The translations under genes were made by a program, and so were the position numbers. 64,000 bases of DNA from Caballeronia sp. NK8 (GTDB taxonomy: Bacteria; Pseudomonadota; Gammaproteobacteria; Burkholderiales; Burkholderiaceae), in NCBI RefSeq assembly GCF_018408855.1, contig NZ_AP024328.1, forward strand, positions 310,001 through 374,000. Reading direction: 5' to 3'. Position 1 is the first letter of the stretch. Each line of letters starts with the position of its first letter. The notes under the pieces are model-generated. The model ran no database searches, had not been told where the DNA came from, and was given only the letters and a program-made list of their open reading frames with translations. Below, in pieces: positions 43,178-52,411 of this stretch.

Positions 43178-43777
43178 ATGGCTGTTACTGACATAGAAGC
43201 GCCCGACGAAGACCCAAAACGGACTGCTGCGCGCGGCAACGAGAGCGCTGCGCAAAGCGGTCTTCGTCCGTTGAACCGACTGACGAACGACAGTCGTCTC
43301 GCACGCATCAACGGCGACACGCTCGCAAAAACGGAACTGCCCTACTACTCATTGTTCGCGCGGGAATTCCTGCGCGCCGACTTCAACTTCGCGGCCGCAA
43401 AGATGACCGTTGCGCGCGGAGGCAAGCTCATCGCGATCGAGTCTGAGTTCCGTACGGCCGAGGCGTTCATGAAGAAGGCGCTCGCATGGGCGGGTAAGTT
43501 TCCTGGTCGACGCGCGCCGACGCCCCCCGAAATGGTCACACTTGAGATTAAGCACGCCATGTCCGGCCGCCTTGTCCGACTCCTCACGATGTATGACCAG
43601 CTTTTCCTGAAGACGATGGAAGCGCTGATGCTGCGAACCATGACGGCTCAGGTGCGCCAATCCGCGCTCGAGGCTGCCGAGGCACGCATCAATCAAATCC
43701 CTTTTTTGTGCATGCCGGACAACGACCGCTTTGCGCCAGAGGGTGTGCTGCTTCCTGACTCCGATCGATCTCACTGA
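43178..43777 (+). CDS. Hypothetical protein, about 199 aa, conjugative-element type
   Basis: Starts MAVTDIEAPDEDPKRTAARG at 43178; GTG at 43145 is an alternative, and neither has a good ribosome site. After a disordered N-terminus comes a helical domain (YYSLFAREFLRADFNFAAAK, MTVARGGKLIAIESEFRTAE). This resembles unnamed or DUF1845-type proteins of conjugative elements, but I cannot confirm it. First gene of the bactofilin operon. Confidence 0.6.
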   Translation: MAVTDIEAPDEDPKRTAARGNESAAQSGLRPLNRLTNDSRLARINGDTLAKTELPYYSLFAREFLRADFNFAAAKMTVARGGKLIAIESEFRTAEAFMKKALAWAGKFPGRRAPTPPEMVTLEIKHAMSGRLVRLLTMYDQLFLKTMEALMLRTMTAQVRQSALEAAEARINQIPFLCMPDNDRFAPEGVLLPDSDRSH

Positions 43778-43866
43778 CATTCGACTTGAACATCCCCTGC
43801 GCTCCCGTCCGAACTCGCGACGGCGCTAGAACTGCTCGACCTACCACAACGACGGGAGGACCCCGC

Positions 43867-44682
43867 ATGGACTTACGCGAAATTCAACGACTGCATGCGC
43901 AGTTCACACCTGACTCGATGACCATCGATCTGCCGCGACAGATCGCTGCGCTTCCGGCACCGGCCAACCTGACGGCGGACACCAGGACACCGACGATCAA
44001 AGTCCGGCTTCCTAAGGCGCTCCCTGTCGCTCGCCGAAGCCTCGTCGCAGTCGCTATTGCCGCCGTCGTGGCCATGGCGGGTATGGGAGCCGCGTCGTTG
44101 TACAAGTCGGTAGGCGCAACCTCCTCACACGACGTGAAGAAGACGGTTGCTCAAACGCAATCCGATCAGAACGAACCGGCAGCAACGGAAGGACTGCCAG
44201 TCGTCGCAGCGACCCGCCCGATCGATGCAGAGCCGCCTCATCCGGTAGCGCTCCCTCCTACGCTGAAAGGAAAAGACGTCGCTCCTGCTGCCTCGATCGG
44301 TCTGACGGCTGACCAGTTCAAGAGTTCGTTGGGCACCACGAACGAAGCGAGCGCGGCCGCCACCAAGGCCACGCCTGCGGTCTCCAACGATGATCAACGA
44401 GCGGCTGCCTCACCTATTCATCAAGCGCGTCGCGAGACGGAGCCGGCTAGCCAGGCGCCCACAAACCCCGCGGCCTCAGTGACGCCTGCGCAACCAGCGG
44501 CACAGCCCAGCACCGAAGAACACGCGCTGCAGCAGAACGCGGCGCCTACCCGTGCGCATAGCTACCGCCACCGCTCGCATTCGCGCGATGAGCAGGTAAA
44601 CGATGGCGACACCGCGTCGGCAATAAACAAGAAGTCGGCATTTGCGAACCGCGCCGGGGCGAACGAAGTGCAAATGTTTTAA
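43867..44682 (+). CDS. Single-span membrane protein with long disordered periplasmic tail
   Basis: ATG at 43867 follows GGGAGGA; 271 residues. A cytoplasmic N-terminus (MDLREIQRLHAQFTPDSMTI), one membrane span (SLVAVAIAAVVAMAGMGAAS) at about residues 58-77, then about 190 residues rich in Ala, Pro, Thr and Gln. It could be an envelope linker, perhaps anchored by the bactofilin encoded 12 bases downstream. No family recognised. Confidence 0.65.
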   Translation: MDLREIQRLHAQFTPDSMTIDLPRQIAALPAPANLTADTRTPTIKVRLPKALPVARRSLVAVAIAAVVAMAGMGAASLYKSVGATSSHDVKKTVAQTQSDQNEPAATEGLPVVAATRPIDAEPPHPVALPPTLKGKDVAPAASIGLTADQFKSSLGTTNEASAAATKATPAVSNDDQRAAASPIHQARRETEPASQAPTNPAASVTPAQPAAQPSTEEHALQQNAAPTRAHSYRHRSHSRDEQVNDGDTASAINKKSAFANRAGANEVQMF

Positions 44683-44694
44683 GGAATCGACACC

Positions 44695-45147
44695 ATGAAA
44701 ACCGAACTCAATATCACGCTTATTGCGCGCGGCTGCGCGATCACCGGCGACATGGTCGTGGATCACGGCATTTCGTTCTTCGGGCTGCTCGACGGCGGCA
44801 TCATCTCGACGCAGGGCCTGCTGCACATCGGCGAAGGCGGACTTGTAAAGGGCTCCGCGCAGGGCGAGCACGTTCGCATTGACGGGCGCGTCGACGGGGA
44901 TGTGCACGCTCGGGGCTCGTTGGAAATCAACGGCCAAGTCTCGGGCGACATCTTCTACTCCGGCACGATCCGCCTTGGTCCGCGTGCGTCTTTGAACGGC
45001 ACGCTGAAGCGCGTTGCCAGAATGCTGACGATCGATGCCGAATCCACGCCGGACGAAGGGCCTATCGCCGGTCCGCGCCTGGAGGACGTGAAAGGCCACG
45101 AACGCGCGGAATCAAATGTGACAGAGCTCTCTCGCGCAATGGCCTGA
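44695..45147 (+). CDS. Bactofilin
   Basis: A 150-residue bactofilin: a right-handed beta-helix core of regular hydrophobic repeats (VDGDVHARGSLEINGQVSGD, IFYSGTIRLGPRASLNGTLK) flanked by short unstructured ends. Bactofilins form nucleotide-independent filaments on the inner membrane and place envelope or DNA-segregation machinery. Encoded after a single-span membrane protein, it may form a local scaffold. Confidence 0.9.
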   Translation: MKTELNITLIARGCAITGDMVVDHGISFFGLLDGGIISTQGLLHIGEGGLVKGSAQGEHVRIDGRVDGDVHARGSLEINGQVSGDIFYSGTIRLGPRASLNGTLKRVARMLTIDAESTPDEGPIAGPRLEDVKGHERAESNVTELSRAMA

Positions 45148-45206
45148 GCCTGCATAAAACCCGATGATTTGCCGATAACGGGTCAAAGTCTCTAAGAACC
45201 CTGACC

Positions 45207-45416
45207 ATGAAACCGATTGACCCGATCTTCGATTTCGTCACCGTGACGTGGGACGCGGCCGCGCAAGAAGCAGCTTTCGAAGGACACTGCTTCTGCATGC
45301 TCGATACCGGACGACTTGTGAATAGCCACGCGATGCCCGCTGATACGCCACACTGGAACCGTCCTGCTTACCGTTCTGTCGCAATGTATAAACGAGCGTT
45401 GCAGCCTAGACGTTGA
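45207..45416 (+). CDS. Hypothetical protein, 69 aa
   Basis: Starts MKPIDPIFDFVTVTWDAAAQ. Soluble, no recognised domain. Last gene before the terminator at 45466. Confidence 0.55.
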   Translation: MKPIDPIFDFVTVTWDAAAQEAAFEGHCFCMLDTGRLVNSHAMPADTPHWNRPAYRSVAMYKRALQPRR

Positions 45417-45465
45417 AGGAACGAGCCAAACTGGCCCCTTCGCATATCGCGCCGATATGCACTAC

Positions 45466-45489
45466 AGCCCGCCTATAGCGGGCTTTTTT
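45466..45489 (+). terminator. Rho-independent terminator
   Basis: AGCCCGC-ctata-GCGGGCT stem-loop followed by six T closes the 43-45 kb operon. Confidence 0.9.
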
Positions 45490-45675
45490 GTTTGTTGCAG
45501 CGGTCCACCATCAACACGGCACCGGTGAACTCGCAAGTCCAGTCACTACATATTCGCGTTTGTACGGAATGGCGAAGTTTCGGCCAAGGTCTTTGCGAGT
45601 CCGCAATTTCCGGTCAAGCACCATTCAGAATTCAACAGCCGTGGTGGGTTCGCCGCCGTGTTCGGATGAGTCGCT

Positions 45676-46215
45676 TCAATAACGAATCGTTAGCGGCTCC
45701 GGGTGATGCTGAGTGATCACATATGAGCTACCGACCGCGAAGGCCGTGATGGTGGTTACGTACGGCGTGCATTGCGAAAAATTGGGGTTTTGATGCGACG
45801 ACTGAATGTGGACCGGCCCAGAATCAGCGTCGCTCGCGACATACACGGTCACATCGGCGCCCTGCCGTACGGCAATCGATGGGCGCGGCCCAGACGTGTA
45901 GAAGAGCACCGGCGAGCCACTGCAGTCAGAAGAAGGGTATGCGACTATTCCGATCGATCCCCATTGAAACTGCGTGGCAGAAGCTCGGTCGTCGGTGCCG
46001 GCTCGAGCGATCGGGACGAACGTGATTGCCCCGTTGATCTCTATGTAGACGCCGTTCTGGCTTGCATCGGACACGAGTGGTCCAACCTCCCTTCCCTGCG
46101 CATCAAACACCTTTGGGGCATGCCTGTCGTCGCGGTGCTGATGGCGGTCATCGTCGCCCGCATGGGCGGTCAAAGCAAGCGTTGCCAGCACGGAAGCAAT
46201 CAGAATCGAGCGCAT
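45676..46215 (-). CDS. Secreted protein, 179 aa
   Basis: Starts MRSILIASVLATLALTAHAG, a clear signal peptide with cleavage at AHA-G, then a His/Asp-rich stretch (DDDRHQHRDDRHAPKVFD) that could bind metal, and a beta-rich body with Cys in PSSDCSGSP and FSQCTP that may form a disulfide. Family not recognised; parts resemble phage tail or collagen-associated surface domains. Confidence 0.65.
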   Translation of the reverse strand: MRSILIASVLATLALTAHAGDDDRHQHRDDRHAPKVFDAQGREVGPLVSDASQNGVYIEINGAITFVPIARAGTDDRASATQFQWGSIGIVAYPSSDCSGSPVLFYTSGPRPSIAVRQGADVTVYVASDADSGPVHIQSSHQNPNFSQCTPYVTTITAFAVGSSYVITQHHPEPLTIRY

Positions 46216-46322
46216 GGTGTCTCCAGTCAGTAGGTGCCACGAGCGCCATGACTTGGCCGCCAGGCAGCCTGAAGAATAGGCGGGCGACGCAGCGCTTTCA
46301 AGGAAGCGCGTTGAAGACAATC

Positions 46323-48047
46323 TCAGGCAGCTGTAGCCACCGGTTGAAGTTCCGCCTCAACGACAAAGCGCGACTCGAAGTTCTTGGACGTACCCGAAAT
46401 CATCAACGATTCACGAGCGCGCGTCATGGCCACATAGAACAGCCGCCGCTCTTCTGGCTCCGTCGACTTCGGGTCCGGGACGATTGTCTCCTCGCTGCGC
46501 GCGATCCAAACGTGGTCCCATTCGAGCCCTTTCGAGCTATGCATGGTCGTCAGGATGAGCGCCCCCGGCGTCGGTTCATTGTTGTCCTGGCGCAAGAACA
46601 GAAGCCGGTCGGCGAAACTGCCCGACAAGCGCGACAAGACGTCGTTTGTAGCCTGAATCGCCCGAATCGCTGAATCCTTCTTCGCGTATTTCAGCATCCA
46701 CTCGGCGACGCCCGAAAGCGTCAGCGAGTAGAACTTGCGGTCGCACAGGCTCTGCCATTCGGCGAGCCGCTTCATGAACTCGCGATAATTCGTCGCCACG
46801 TCCTCTGGCAACCCGAGCTCGACCAACTCAGCGCGCCCCTTCTGCGTCAGTTCCGCACCCATATCGGCGTGAAGCGCGCGTAGCTGCTGAGCGGTAAGCC
46901 CAAGGTGCGCCAAGACCGCATCGAGGCCGGTGTCTTTGATTCGCTCCACGATTTCGAGCAGATTGCACATCAGCGCGCCCTCCGGGCGGCTCAGGACGGA
47001 CGCGCCCGATGCACGGTAGTACTTGATGCCGTGCGAGCGGCAAACGGACTCAAGGGGGTCTAGTATGCGGTTGGTACGCGCCAGGATCGCACACGATTGC
47101 CCTTTAGCGAGCAACGGCGCGAGCACCTCGACCGCCGCGGTCGCCTCTTCATATTCATCTGGATGGCGGGACGTTTGCACAGTGCCGCCCGGGCCCTTTT
47201 CCGCACGCAGCACTTTTGCGATGCGGTCGACATTGTTCCGAATCAGCCGGTCCGCTGCGCCAAGAATCTCTGCGCGGCACCGGTAGTTGCTGCCCAAGAC
47301 AACAGGCTTCGCGTCGAACGCTTCGATAAACGATTCCATGCCGCGATAACCGAGCGCCTCACGGAACGCGTAGATGCTCTGGTCGTCGTCGCCTACGACG
47401 GTCACGATCGAACCCGCCTTCGCATGAAGCTCGATCCATCGATATTGCAGGGGGTCGGTATCTTGAAACTCGTCGACGAGCAGATAGGTGAGCGCGTATG
47501 GGGCGATGGTGCCGTTTTCCATCCCCTCGACAGCGAGGCGCAGCATGTCCTGAAAATCAATCTTGCCGTTACGCGCAAGCGCGTCCTGATATGCGTGGTA
47601 CAGCTCGCCGTCGGCAGTGTTCGGGTCGCACCGTCCGAAATTCGTTTTGATCTTCTCTATCGTTGGAATGACGTCTTCTGCCTTCCCTTCGCGCCCGAGT
47701 TCTTGCATCACGCGGATGAGTAGACCGAGCCGATCGCCATCGGAGGCGATATCGAGCGCCCGCGAGCCGGGGCGTTTCAGTTGCTTGAACGCGAGAGAAT
47801 GGAATGTGCCTGCAATTAGGCGTTTCTTCGCAGACTCGCCGGCAGCGGCCAGAATCCGTTCGCGCAATTCGAGCGCGGCTTCCTTCGAGAACGTGACGGC
47901 GCCGACCGTTGCGGCGCTGTCTTGCAGCAATAGGGCTGCTTTAGTGGCGATCGTTTTGGTCTTGCCCGCGCCCGGGCAGGCGATCGCCACGCAATGCTGG
48001 CGCAACTGAGCGACTTCCCGTTGCTGGGGATTCAGTTCGTCCAGCAT
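46323..48047 (-). CDS. UvrD/PcrA-like SF1 helicase
   Basis: A 574-residue helicase: Walker A CPGAGKTKT, motif II LLVDEFQDTD, motif III VVGDDDQSIYAFREA, motif IV NYRCRAEIL, motif V TTMHSSKGLEWDHVWI, motif VI YVAMTRARESL. It lacks the long C-terminal part of UvrD (about 720 aa). Nine bases separate it from the upstream 278-aa gene, so it is co-transcribed. A role in DNA transfer or repair of the element is inferred. Confidence 0.9.
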   Translation of the reverse strand: MLDELNPQQREVAQLRQHCVAIACPGAGKTKTIATKAALLLQDSAATVGAVTFSKEAALELRERILAAAGESAKKRLIAGTFHSLAFKQLKRPGSRALDIASDGDRLGLLIRVMQELGREGKAEDVIPTIEKIKTNFGRCDPNTADGELYHAYQDALARNGKIDFQDMLRLAVEGMENGTIAPYALTYLLVDEFQDTDPLQYRWIELHAKAGSIVTVVGDDDQSIYAFREALGYRGMESFIEAFDAKPVVLGSNYRCRAEILGAADRLIRNNVDRIAKVLRAEKGPGGTVQTSRHPDEYEEATAAVEVLAPLLAKGQSCAILARTNRILDPLESVCRSHGIKYYRASGASVLSRPEGALMCNLLEIVERIKDTGLDAVLAHLGLTAQQLRALHADMGAELTQKGRAELVELGLPEDVATNYREFMKRLAEWQSLCDRKFYSLTLSGVAEWMLKYAKKDSAIRAIQATNDVLSRLSGSFADRLLFLRQDNNEPTPGALILTTMHSSKGLEWDHVWIARSEETIVPDPKSTEPEERRLFYVAMTRARESLMISGTSKNFESRFVVEAELQPVATAA

Positions 48048-48056
48048 CGCGCCTCC

Positions 48057-48893
48057 TTAGTTGCCGCGGACCGTCGTCATCAGCTTCAGGTGCGTCATGT
48101 ACCCGCGAATGCCAAGCGGGTTGAAGCGCTTGAGGAAGTTGACGGCTTCATCGTCAACGTCCGACTGGTCGCGAAGGCCGTTCCAGACCATGAAGTCGAA
48201 GTGATCCATCGCCCGGTCGAACTTCATGATGACGCCCAGCACGCGCATCGAAAAGCGCGAGTAGGCCTCGACTTCGATGTCCATCGCGGGCATCGGGATC
48301 GTAGGCTCGAACACAAATTCCTTGTTCGCCCGAAGCTCCGCTTCCTTTTGCTGGCGGAAGCCTTCGGCGACGCGCAGTTGCTCGTCAACGTAGCTCTCGA
48401 TACCCCCGAGCAGCTTTTCGAGCGCGCTGTTGACCACTTCCTTGTCGTTCTCGCCGAACGTCGAGCGGCCGAAACGCTGCATGTTGATGCTCATGCGGTT
48501 GATGTACGGCCACCATTGTTCGAACAGCGGCTTCAGACGCGTATGGTTCAAACGCACGCGGGCGGTCACGACTGCCGCACCGGAAAGCTGGCGGTCCAGC
48601 AACTGACGGCCAATCTCACGGCGGCGCTTGATGATGGAAATACGTTCCGCTGCCGGAAGGTCGCGAAACAGCTTGCGCGTCTTGGCGACTTCCGCTCGCT
48701 TCATTTCGGCGTCGTCGGTGGAGATCACGCCTTCTTTTTGGAGGCGGTCTGCGTCGGCCTCCATCTGCGTCAGTTCGCGCTCGAGTTCGCCGTCGTCCGC
48801 GCCGTCGGTCGTGAGTGGCGGCTCGGCCGTACCTTGTTCAAGCGCGCTCAGCGCCACTTTCTCTTCACTGCCGGGTTCGACAACCGTGCTCAT
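48057..48893 (-). CDS. Hypothetical protein, 278 aa, conjugative-element type
   Basis: Starts MSTVVEPGSEEKVALSALEQ with an acidic disordered N-terminus, then a helical domain (VTARVRLNHTRLKPLFEQWW, INRMSINMQRFGRSTFGEND). This resembles uncharacterised proteins of conjugative elements; it may be distantly like the protein at 43178. No catalytic motif. Confidence 0.6.
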   Translation of the reverse strand: MSTVVEPGSEEKVALSALEQGTAEPPLTTDGADDGELERELTQMEADADRLQKEGVISTDDAEMKRAEVAKTRKLFRDLPAAERISIIKRRREIGRQLLDRQLSGAAVVTARVRLNHTRLKPLFEQWWPYINRMSINMQRFGRSTFGENDKEVVNSALEKLLGGIESYVDEQLRVAEGFRQQKEAELRANKEFVFEPTIPMPAMDIEVEAYSRFSMRVLGVIMKFDRAMDHFDFMVWNGLRDQSDVDDEAVNFLKRFNPLGIRGYMTHLKLMTTVRGN

Positions 48894-49106
48894 TCGCCAT
48901 TTCTCCTGTCTGGACCGCATGGGTCCCGTTTCATCTTGGGGGATTAGGCAAGCGAAGCGCGTTGCCCGTATTTAGCATTGTTGCGGCGCCTGCAGCCAGC
49001 GGAAGGTCGAAACGGTGACTATTTGAAGCGCCTTTGACCCGATTGACCGGCGCGCGCGTGGGCGGGCAGCTGGGGACGGCGGCAATGCGGACGGACCAGA
49101 AAAAGC

Positions 49107-49138
49107 AAAAGCAACGCTATCCGGATAGCGTTGCTTTT
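49107..49138. terminator. Perfect 32-base palindrome, terminator of the conjugation operon
   Basis: AAAAGCAACGCTATCC followed directly by its exact reverse complement. On the minus strand it is followed by TGCTTTTTC, so it can stop transcription of the conjugation operon, whose last gene ends at 49192. The core GCTATCCGGATAGC recurs at 59957, at the other end of that operon. Confidence 0.75.
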
Positions 49139-49191
49139 GAGGAATGAAGCGGTTTTTCGTGAGCTTTTGAGGCGTCGCGCGATTTCTTTTC

Positions 49192-49806
49192 CTATCTCGA
49201 CGACTGAAAAGACTCGGCTGCCTTCCAGAGAAGACCTCCGAGGAGCGCGGCGACGGCAACCCAGTAGCCGACCAAGACCGGCAACGGAACCACCAGCACC
49301 GCGAACAGCGTCCCGGTCACAATCAGCAACCCGTGCCCGGCCAGATGGAAAGACAGCGGACTCACGAAGCCCGCAGCCGACGCTTTGATCTTCCTGCGCG
49401 CCGCACCGTCGATGAACATGCCGATCGCAAAAAGCAGCGTCCCGACGATCCACATCTTCATCACCATCGCGCGGAATAACATCCGGTACACCAGCAGCCA
49501 GAAGTTCTCGGTCCACGTATGCGCGAACGACGAGAACCCGCCGTCGTCCAAGCCGCCTACCTTTCCGGAGGCATTCAGCGTGCGGTGAAGCAGCCCGCTA
49601 TCGACAAATGCACGGCGGAACTCTTCGTTGGCGCTGCGCATGGCGCGGTCGACACGGTCCTGCCCCACCGACTCAACTAGAGAATGTGTTTCCGCTTCCG
49701 GCACCTCGAATAGCTTGCGCTCCGGGATGGCCGGCATGACCGCGATGGCTAGCACCGGCACGAGCAGAAACCACACCTTGATGTGCGAACCGAACCGACT
49801 AGCCAT
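49192..49806 (-). CDS. DUF4400-type conjugation membrane protein
   Basis: A 204-residue membrane protein: one N-terminal span (IKVWFLLVPVLAIAVMP), a periplasmic part (PERKLFEVPEAETHSLVESV), then three spans. This matches DUF4400 proteins found beside TraD in integrative conjugative elements and plasmids. Last gene of the conjugation operon; overlaps the upstream gene by 8 bases. Confidence 0.75.
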   Translation of the reverse strand: MASRFGSHIKVWFLLVPVLAIAVMPAIPERKLFEVPEAETHSLVESVGQDRVDRAMRSANEEFRRAFVDSGLLHRTLNASGKVGGLDDGGFSSFAHTWTENFWLLVYRMLFRAMVMKMWIVGTLLFAIGMFIDGAARRKIKASAAGFVSPLSFHLAGHGLLIVTGTLFAVLVVPLPVLVGYWVAVAALLGGLLWKAAESFQSSR

Positions 49807-50053
49807 GCAGCACCCTGAGCAGCATGAGGGCAGGCACCGCCACTAGCGCCATCAGTCCGCCCCAAAACAGCGCCGGTCGAAATTCGGCGATCGTTGCCAA
49901 CGCGTAGCACCGGGCGCCGGCACCGTGAGTGAATTCCTCAGGCACGGCCGCGTTCACATCGCCGTCGAATGCCGCAGCAGTGTCGCGCGCCCGCTGGGCC
50001 GTGCGCGGCTCAACTCCCGAGAGCTTCGCTATGATCGAAACGGTGAGCGACAT
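49799..50053 (-). CDS. Small membrane protein, 84 aa
   Basis: Starts MSLTVSIIAKLSGVEPRTAQ; one C-terminal membrane span (LFWGGLMALVAVPALMLLRV). Overlaps both neighbours, so translation is probably coupled. Unnamed component of the conjugation operon. Confidence 0.6.
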   Translation of the reverse strand: MSLTVSIIAKLSGVEPRTAQRARDTAAAFDGDVNAAVPEEFTHGAGARCYALATIAEFRPALFWGGLMALVAVPALMLLRVLHG

Positions 50054-50528
50054 CGTATTCCTCGAAGTAACGGCGGAAAGCTTCCCCTTGAAGCACGCGT
50101 GCGGCGAGCTGGAACGCCGCAGTGCGCTCGGTGATCTCGTCCGGACAACGCTCATCGACCATTTCAAACTGGTACTCGAAATGGCGCGCTTCGAACGCGG
50201 GGATCGCCTCGACCATTGGGCACCACACGGAAACCTTGTCGCCAAACCGCGCGACAAGACGGCGAGCGTACAGCGATTTCGACGGCTCGAACAAGCCTTG
50301 CATGAACGCGATGTGCTGGTCACCAGTGCGCTTCGCGCGCCTGAAACCATCTAGCGCTGACTCGATCATCTCCGCGGCCAGCGGCCCTTTGTCTCCCATA
50401 AACCGCTCCCCGATGAAGTCGGCCACGCGCGAGCACGCGAGCTCCAGCTCCGGTGCGACATTGAAGACCGCAACCAGCCTGTGCGAGAGCTTGTGATCGC
50501 GAATGATGTTTTTATATGCAGCGGACAT
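50010..50528 (-). CDS. Hypothetical protein, 172 aa
   Basis: Starts MSAAYKNIIRDHKLSHRLVA. A soluble helical protein directly downstream of traD (11-base gap) and overlapping the next gene by 44 bases. Family not recognised. Confidence 0.6.
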   Translation of the reverse strand: MSAAYKNIIRDHKLSHRLVAVFNVAPELELACSRVADFIGERFMGDKGPLAAEMIESALDGFRRAKRTGDQHIAFMQGLFEPSKSLYARRLVARFGDKVSVWCPMVEAIPAFEARHFEYQFEMVDERCPDEITERTAAFQLAARVLQGEAFRRYFEEYDVAHRFDHSEALGS

Positions 50529-50539
50529 AATCTTGTGTT

Positions 50540-52411
50540 TTAGCCTTCGATGATAGGAATGCGACCCTGATACACGGCACCGCCCGAGATGCGCATGAAG
50601 TACTGCAAATTCGGCAAGCTGTGAAGTAGCTTCACGGGAATGAGCGGCACCTTCTCCAACTGAATGGACCGGGACTGTGACCCGCTGAATTCGAGCGCAT
50701 GCGCCTCAGTCGTGGTATTCGTGCTGTTGGACACGTTGACTACCCGAATCGCGGTCTCGCCGACTTTGTCCGAGAACCACTTTGCTGTATCTGAGTCCTC
50801 TAGTCTAAGCACCACCTGATTATTGAGGTTACCCAAAACCTGCAGCATTTTCGCTGCATTTCCGAGTTTCGCTTCGAGGTCGGCACGCGCCTGGAACGCG
50901 ACGAACGCCTTAAATCCCGCACCGCGGCCTTTGTTCAGAATCTGTATCACCTGCTCGTTGATCGCCTCTGCGATCTCGTCGATGATGAGCACGACGTCGG
51001 GCTTCTCGGCATAGAAGTTATAGATAGCCCCGCACACTGCCGCGACGTCCGACAATGCCATGGATGCGATCGCCTTCTGGACGATGTTGTTCGATAGCGA
51101 ATCGAGCCCCATGTACAGGACCGCCTTCTGCTTGATGATCTTGTCGATATCCCAAATCTCGCGCTCGTCCTCGAAGTCGTCCGCTTTCGGCGCGAGCATG
51201 AGGCCGGTTTCCCCGGTCGCTAGCATCTGTAGGAGCGGCAAGGCCGACGCGATGATCTTCATGTAGTGCTCGCGGTCGTGGGTGTGCGTGGCGATCAACC
51301 CATCGATCGTCTCGTGCCCCCGGTCGTGAGCGGCAAAGCGGTCGAGATACAACTTCACCATCCCGTCAATCAGCGAGGCGTCGTTGCGGCGCTGCGCGTC
51401 TTTTACTGTCGCGGTGACGGTCAGTTCTTCCCAATCTGTCAGGCCGTTTTCGATAAAAAATCGTCGCAGCCCACGGTCGAGCAGATTGCCAATCCCTGAC
51501 TGTGCGTATTTGAGAATGGAGCGCAAATTTGGCTTGTCGCCCACATACAGCTCGCCTTTCACGGCGCGGTCGATGAAGAGAAACGCGAAGTCACGGAACT
51601 GGCCTTCTTCCATCAACTGCGCGATGCGCGACGGGATTTCCGACGGCTGCGACCAGTTTTCTAGCGGGTTCAGGCGGATCGACTCGTGCGGCTTCGCCTG
51701 ATTGAAGTACAGGAATTTGCGCCCGGTGCGCTCGCATTCCTTCTCCACGCGCTTTTTCCACTCATCATCGTTCTTGGGGTCGACGATGATCAAGACGTCC
51801 TTGGGGTTGTGGATCACCTGCGTGGAGATGACTTCGTAGGTGCGGGTCTTTCCCGCGCCAGTCGTGCCCGCCACCAGCGTGTGTCCGCCCATGGCCTTAT
51901 AGTGAAACGGCACCTCGACCTTCTTCTGTTCCATTCCGTGGATCCACGACGAACCCTGCGGCATGCGATCGCGAATGCTGTCGCGCGGGCCGAATAGTCG
52001 CTCGATGCGCTCCTCCACCGTCCGGCCAATCTCGGTTTTCGGCAGCCACTTGGGCAACGACGGAATATCGGTTACGGGCATCCGCAGGATTTCGTGGGCA
52101 ATCTGCGTATGTTTCTGCGTCCACTCGTATCCGATGCCCAGATACATCGAGTCCGCTCTTTTCCGCATCGCGTTCTGCGTGGCGAGAAGCTTCTCGATGC
52201 GAATCTTGCTCAGCCATTTCGTTGAGATGGCCATACGAAAGCTCAGTGCCTTCCATATCTGGAGCGCACGGATCGACAGCAGGGCCGCGCCGGCTAACGC
52301 GAACGCCCAGCCGTAGGGCATCCCCGAGACCAAGATGCCAACGATGACGATGGGCCAGACGAGAAACGGTCGAAATTCGTAAATCGGACGGAAGTGATTG
52401 ACGTAGTTCAT
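50540..52411 (-). CDS. traD: TraD/VirD4-type conjugation coupling protein
   Basis: A 623-residue coupling ATPase. Two N-terminal membrane spans (LVWPIVIVGILVSGMPYGWA region), then Walker A GTTGAGKTRT and Walker B VVLIIDEIAE. Coupling proteins bring the relaxase-DNA complex to the secretion channel. The arrangement beside DUF4400 and a TraI-like gene is that of SXT/ICE-type TraD. It overlaps the TraI-like stop (ATGA). Confidence 0.88.
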   Translation of the reverse strand: MNYVNHFRPIYEFRPFLVWPIVIVGILVSGMPYGWAFALAGAALLSIRALQIWKALSFRMAISTKWLSKIRIEKLLATQNAMRKRADSMYLGIGYEWTQKHTQIAHEILRMPVTDIPSLPKWLPKTEIGRTVEERIERLFGPRDSIRDRMPQGSSWIHGMEQKKVEVPFHYKAMGGHTLVAGTTGAGKTRTYEVISTQVIHNPKDVLIIVDPKNDDEWKKRVEKECERTGRKFLYFNQAKPHESIRLNPLENWSQPSEIPSRIAQLMEEGQFRDFAFLFIDRAVKGELYVGDKPNLRSILKYAQSGIGNLLDRGLRRFFIENGLTDWEELTVTATVKDAQRRNDASLIDGMVKLYLDRFAAHDRGHETIDGLIATHTHDREHYMKIIASALPLLQMLATGETGLMLAPKADDFEDEREIWDIDKIIKQKAVLYMGLDSLSNNIVQKAIASMALSDVAAVCGAIYNFYAEKPDVVLIIDEIAEAINEQVIQILNKGRGAGFKAFVAFQARADLEAKLGNAAKMLQVLGNLNNQVVLRLEDSDTAKWFSDKVGETAIRVVNVSNSTNTTTEAHALEFSGSQSRSIQLEKVPLIPVKLLHSLPNLQYFMRISGGAVYQGRIPIIEG

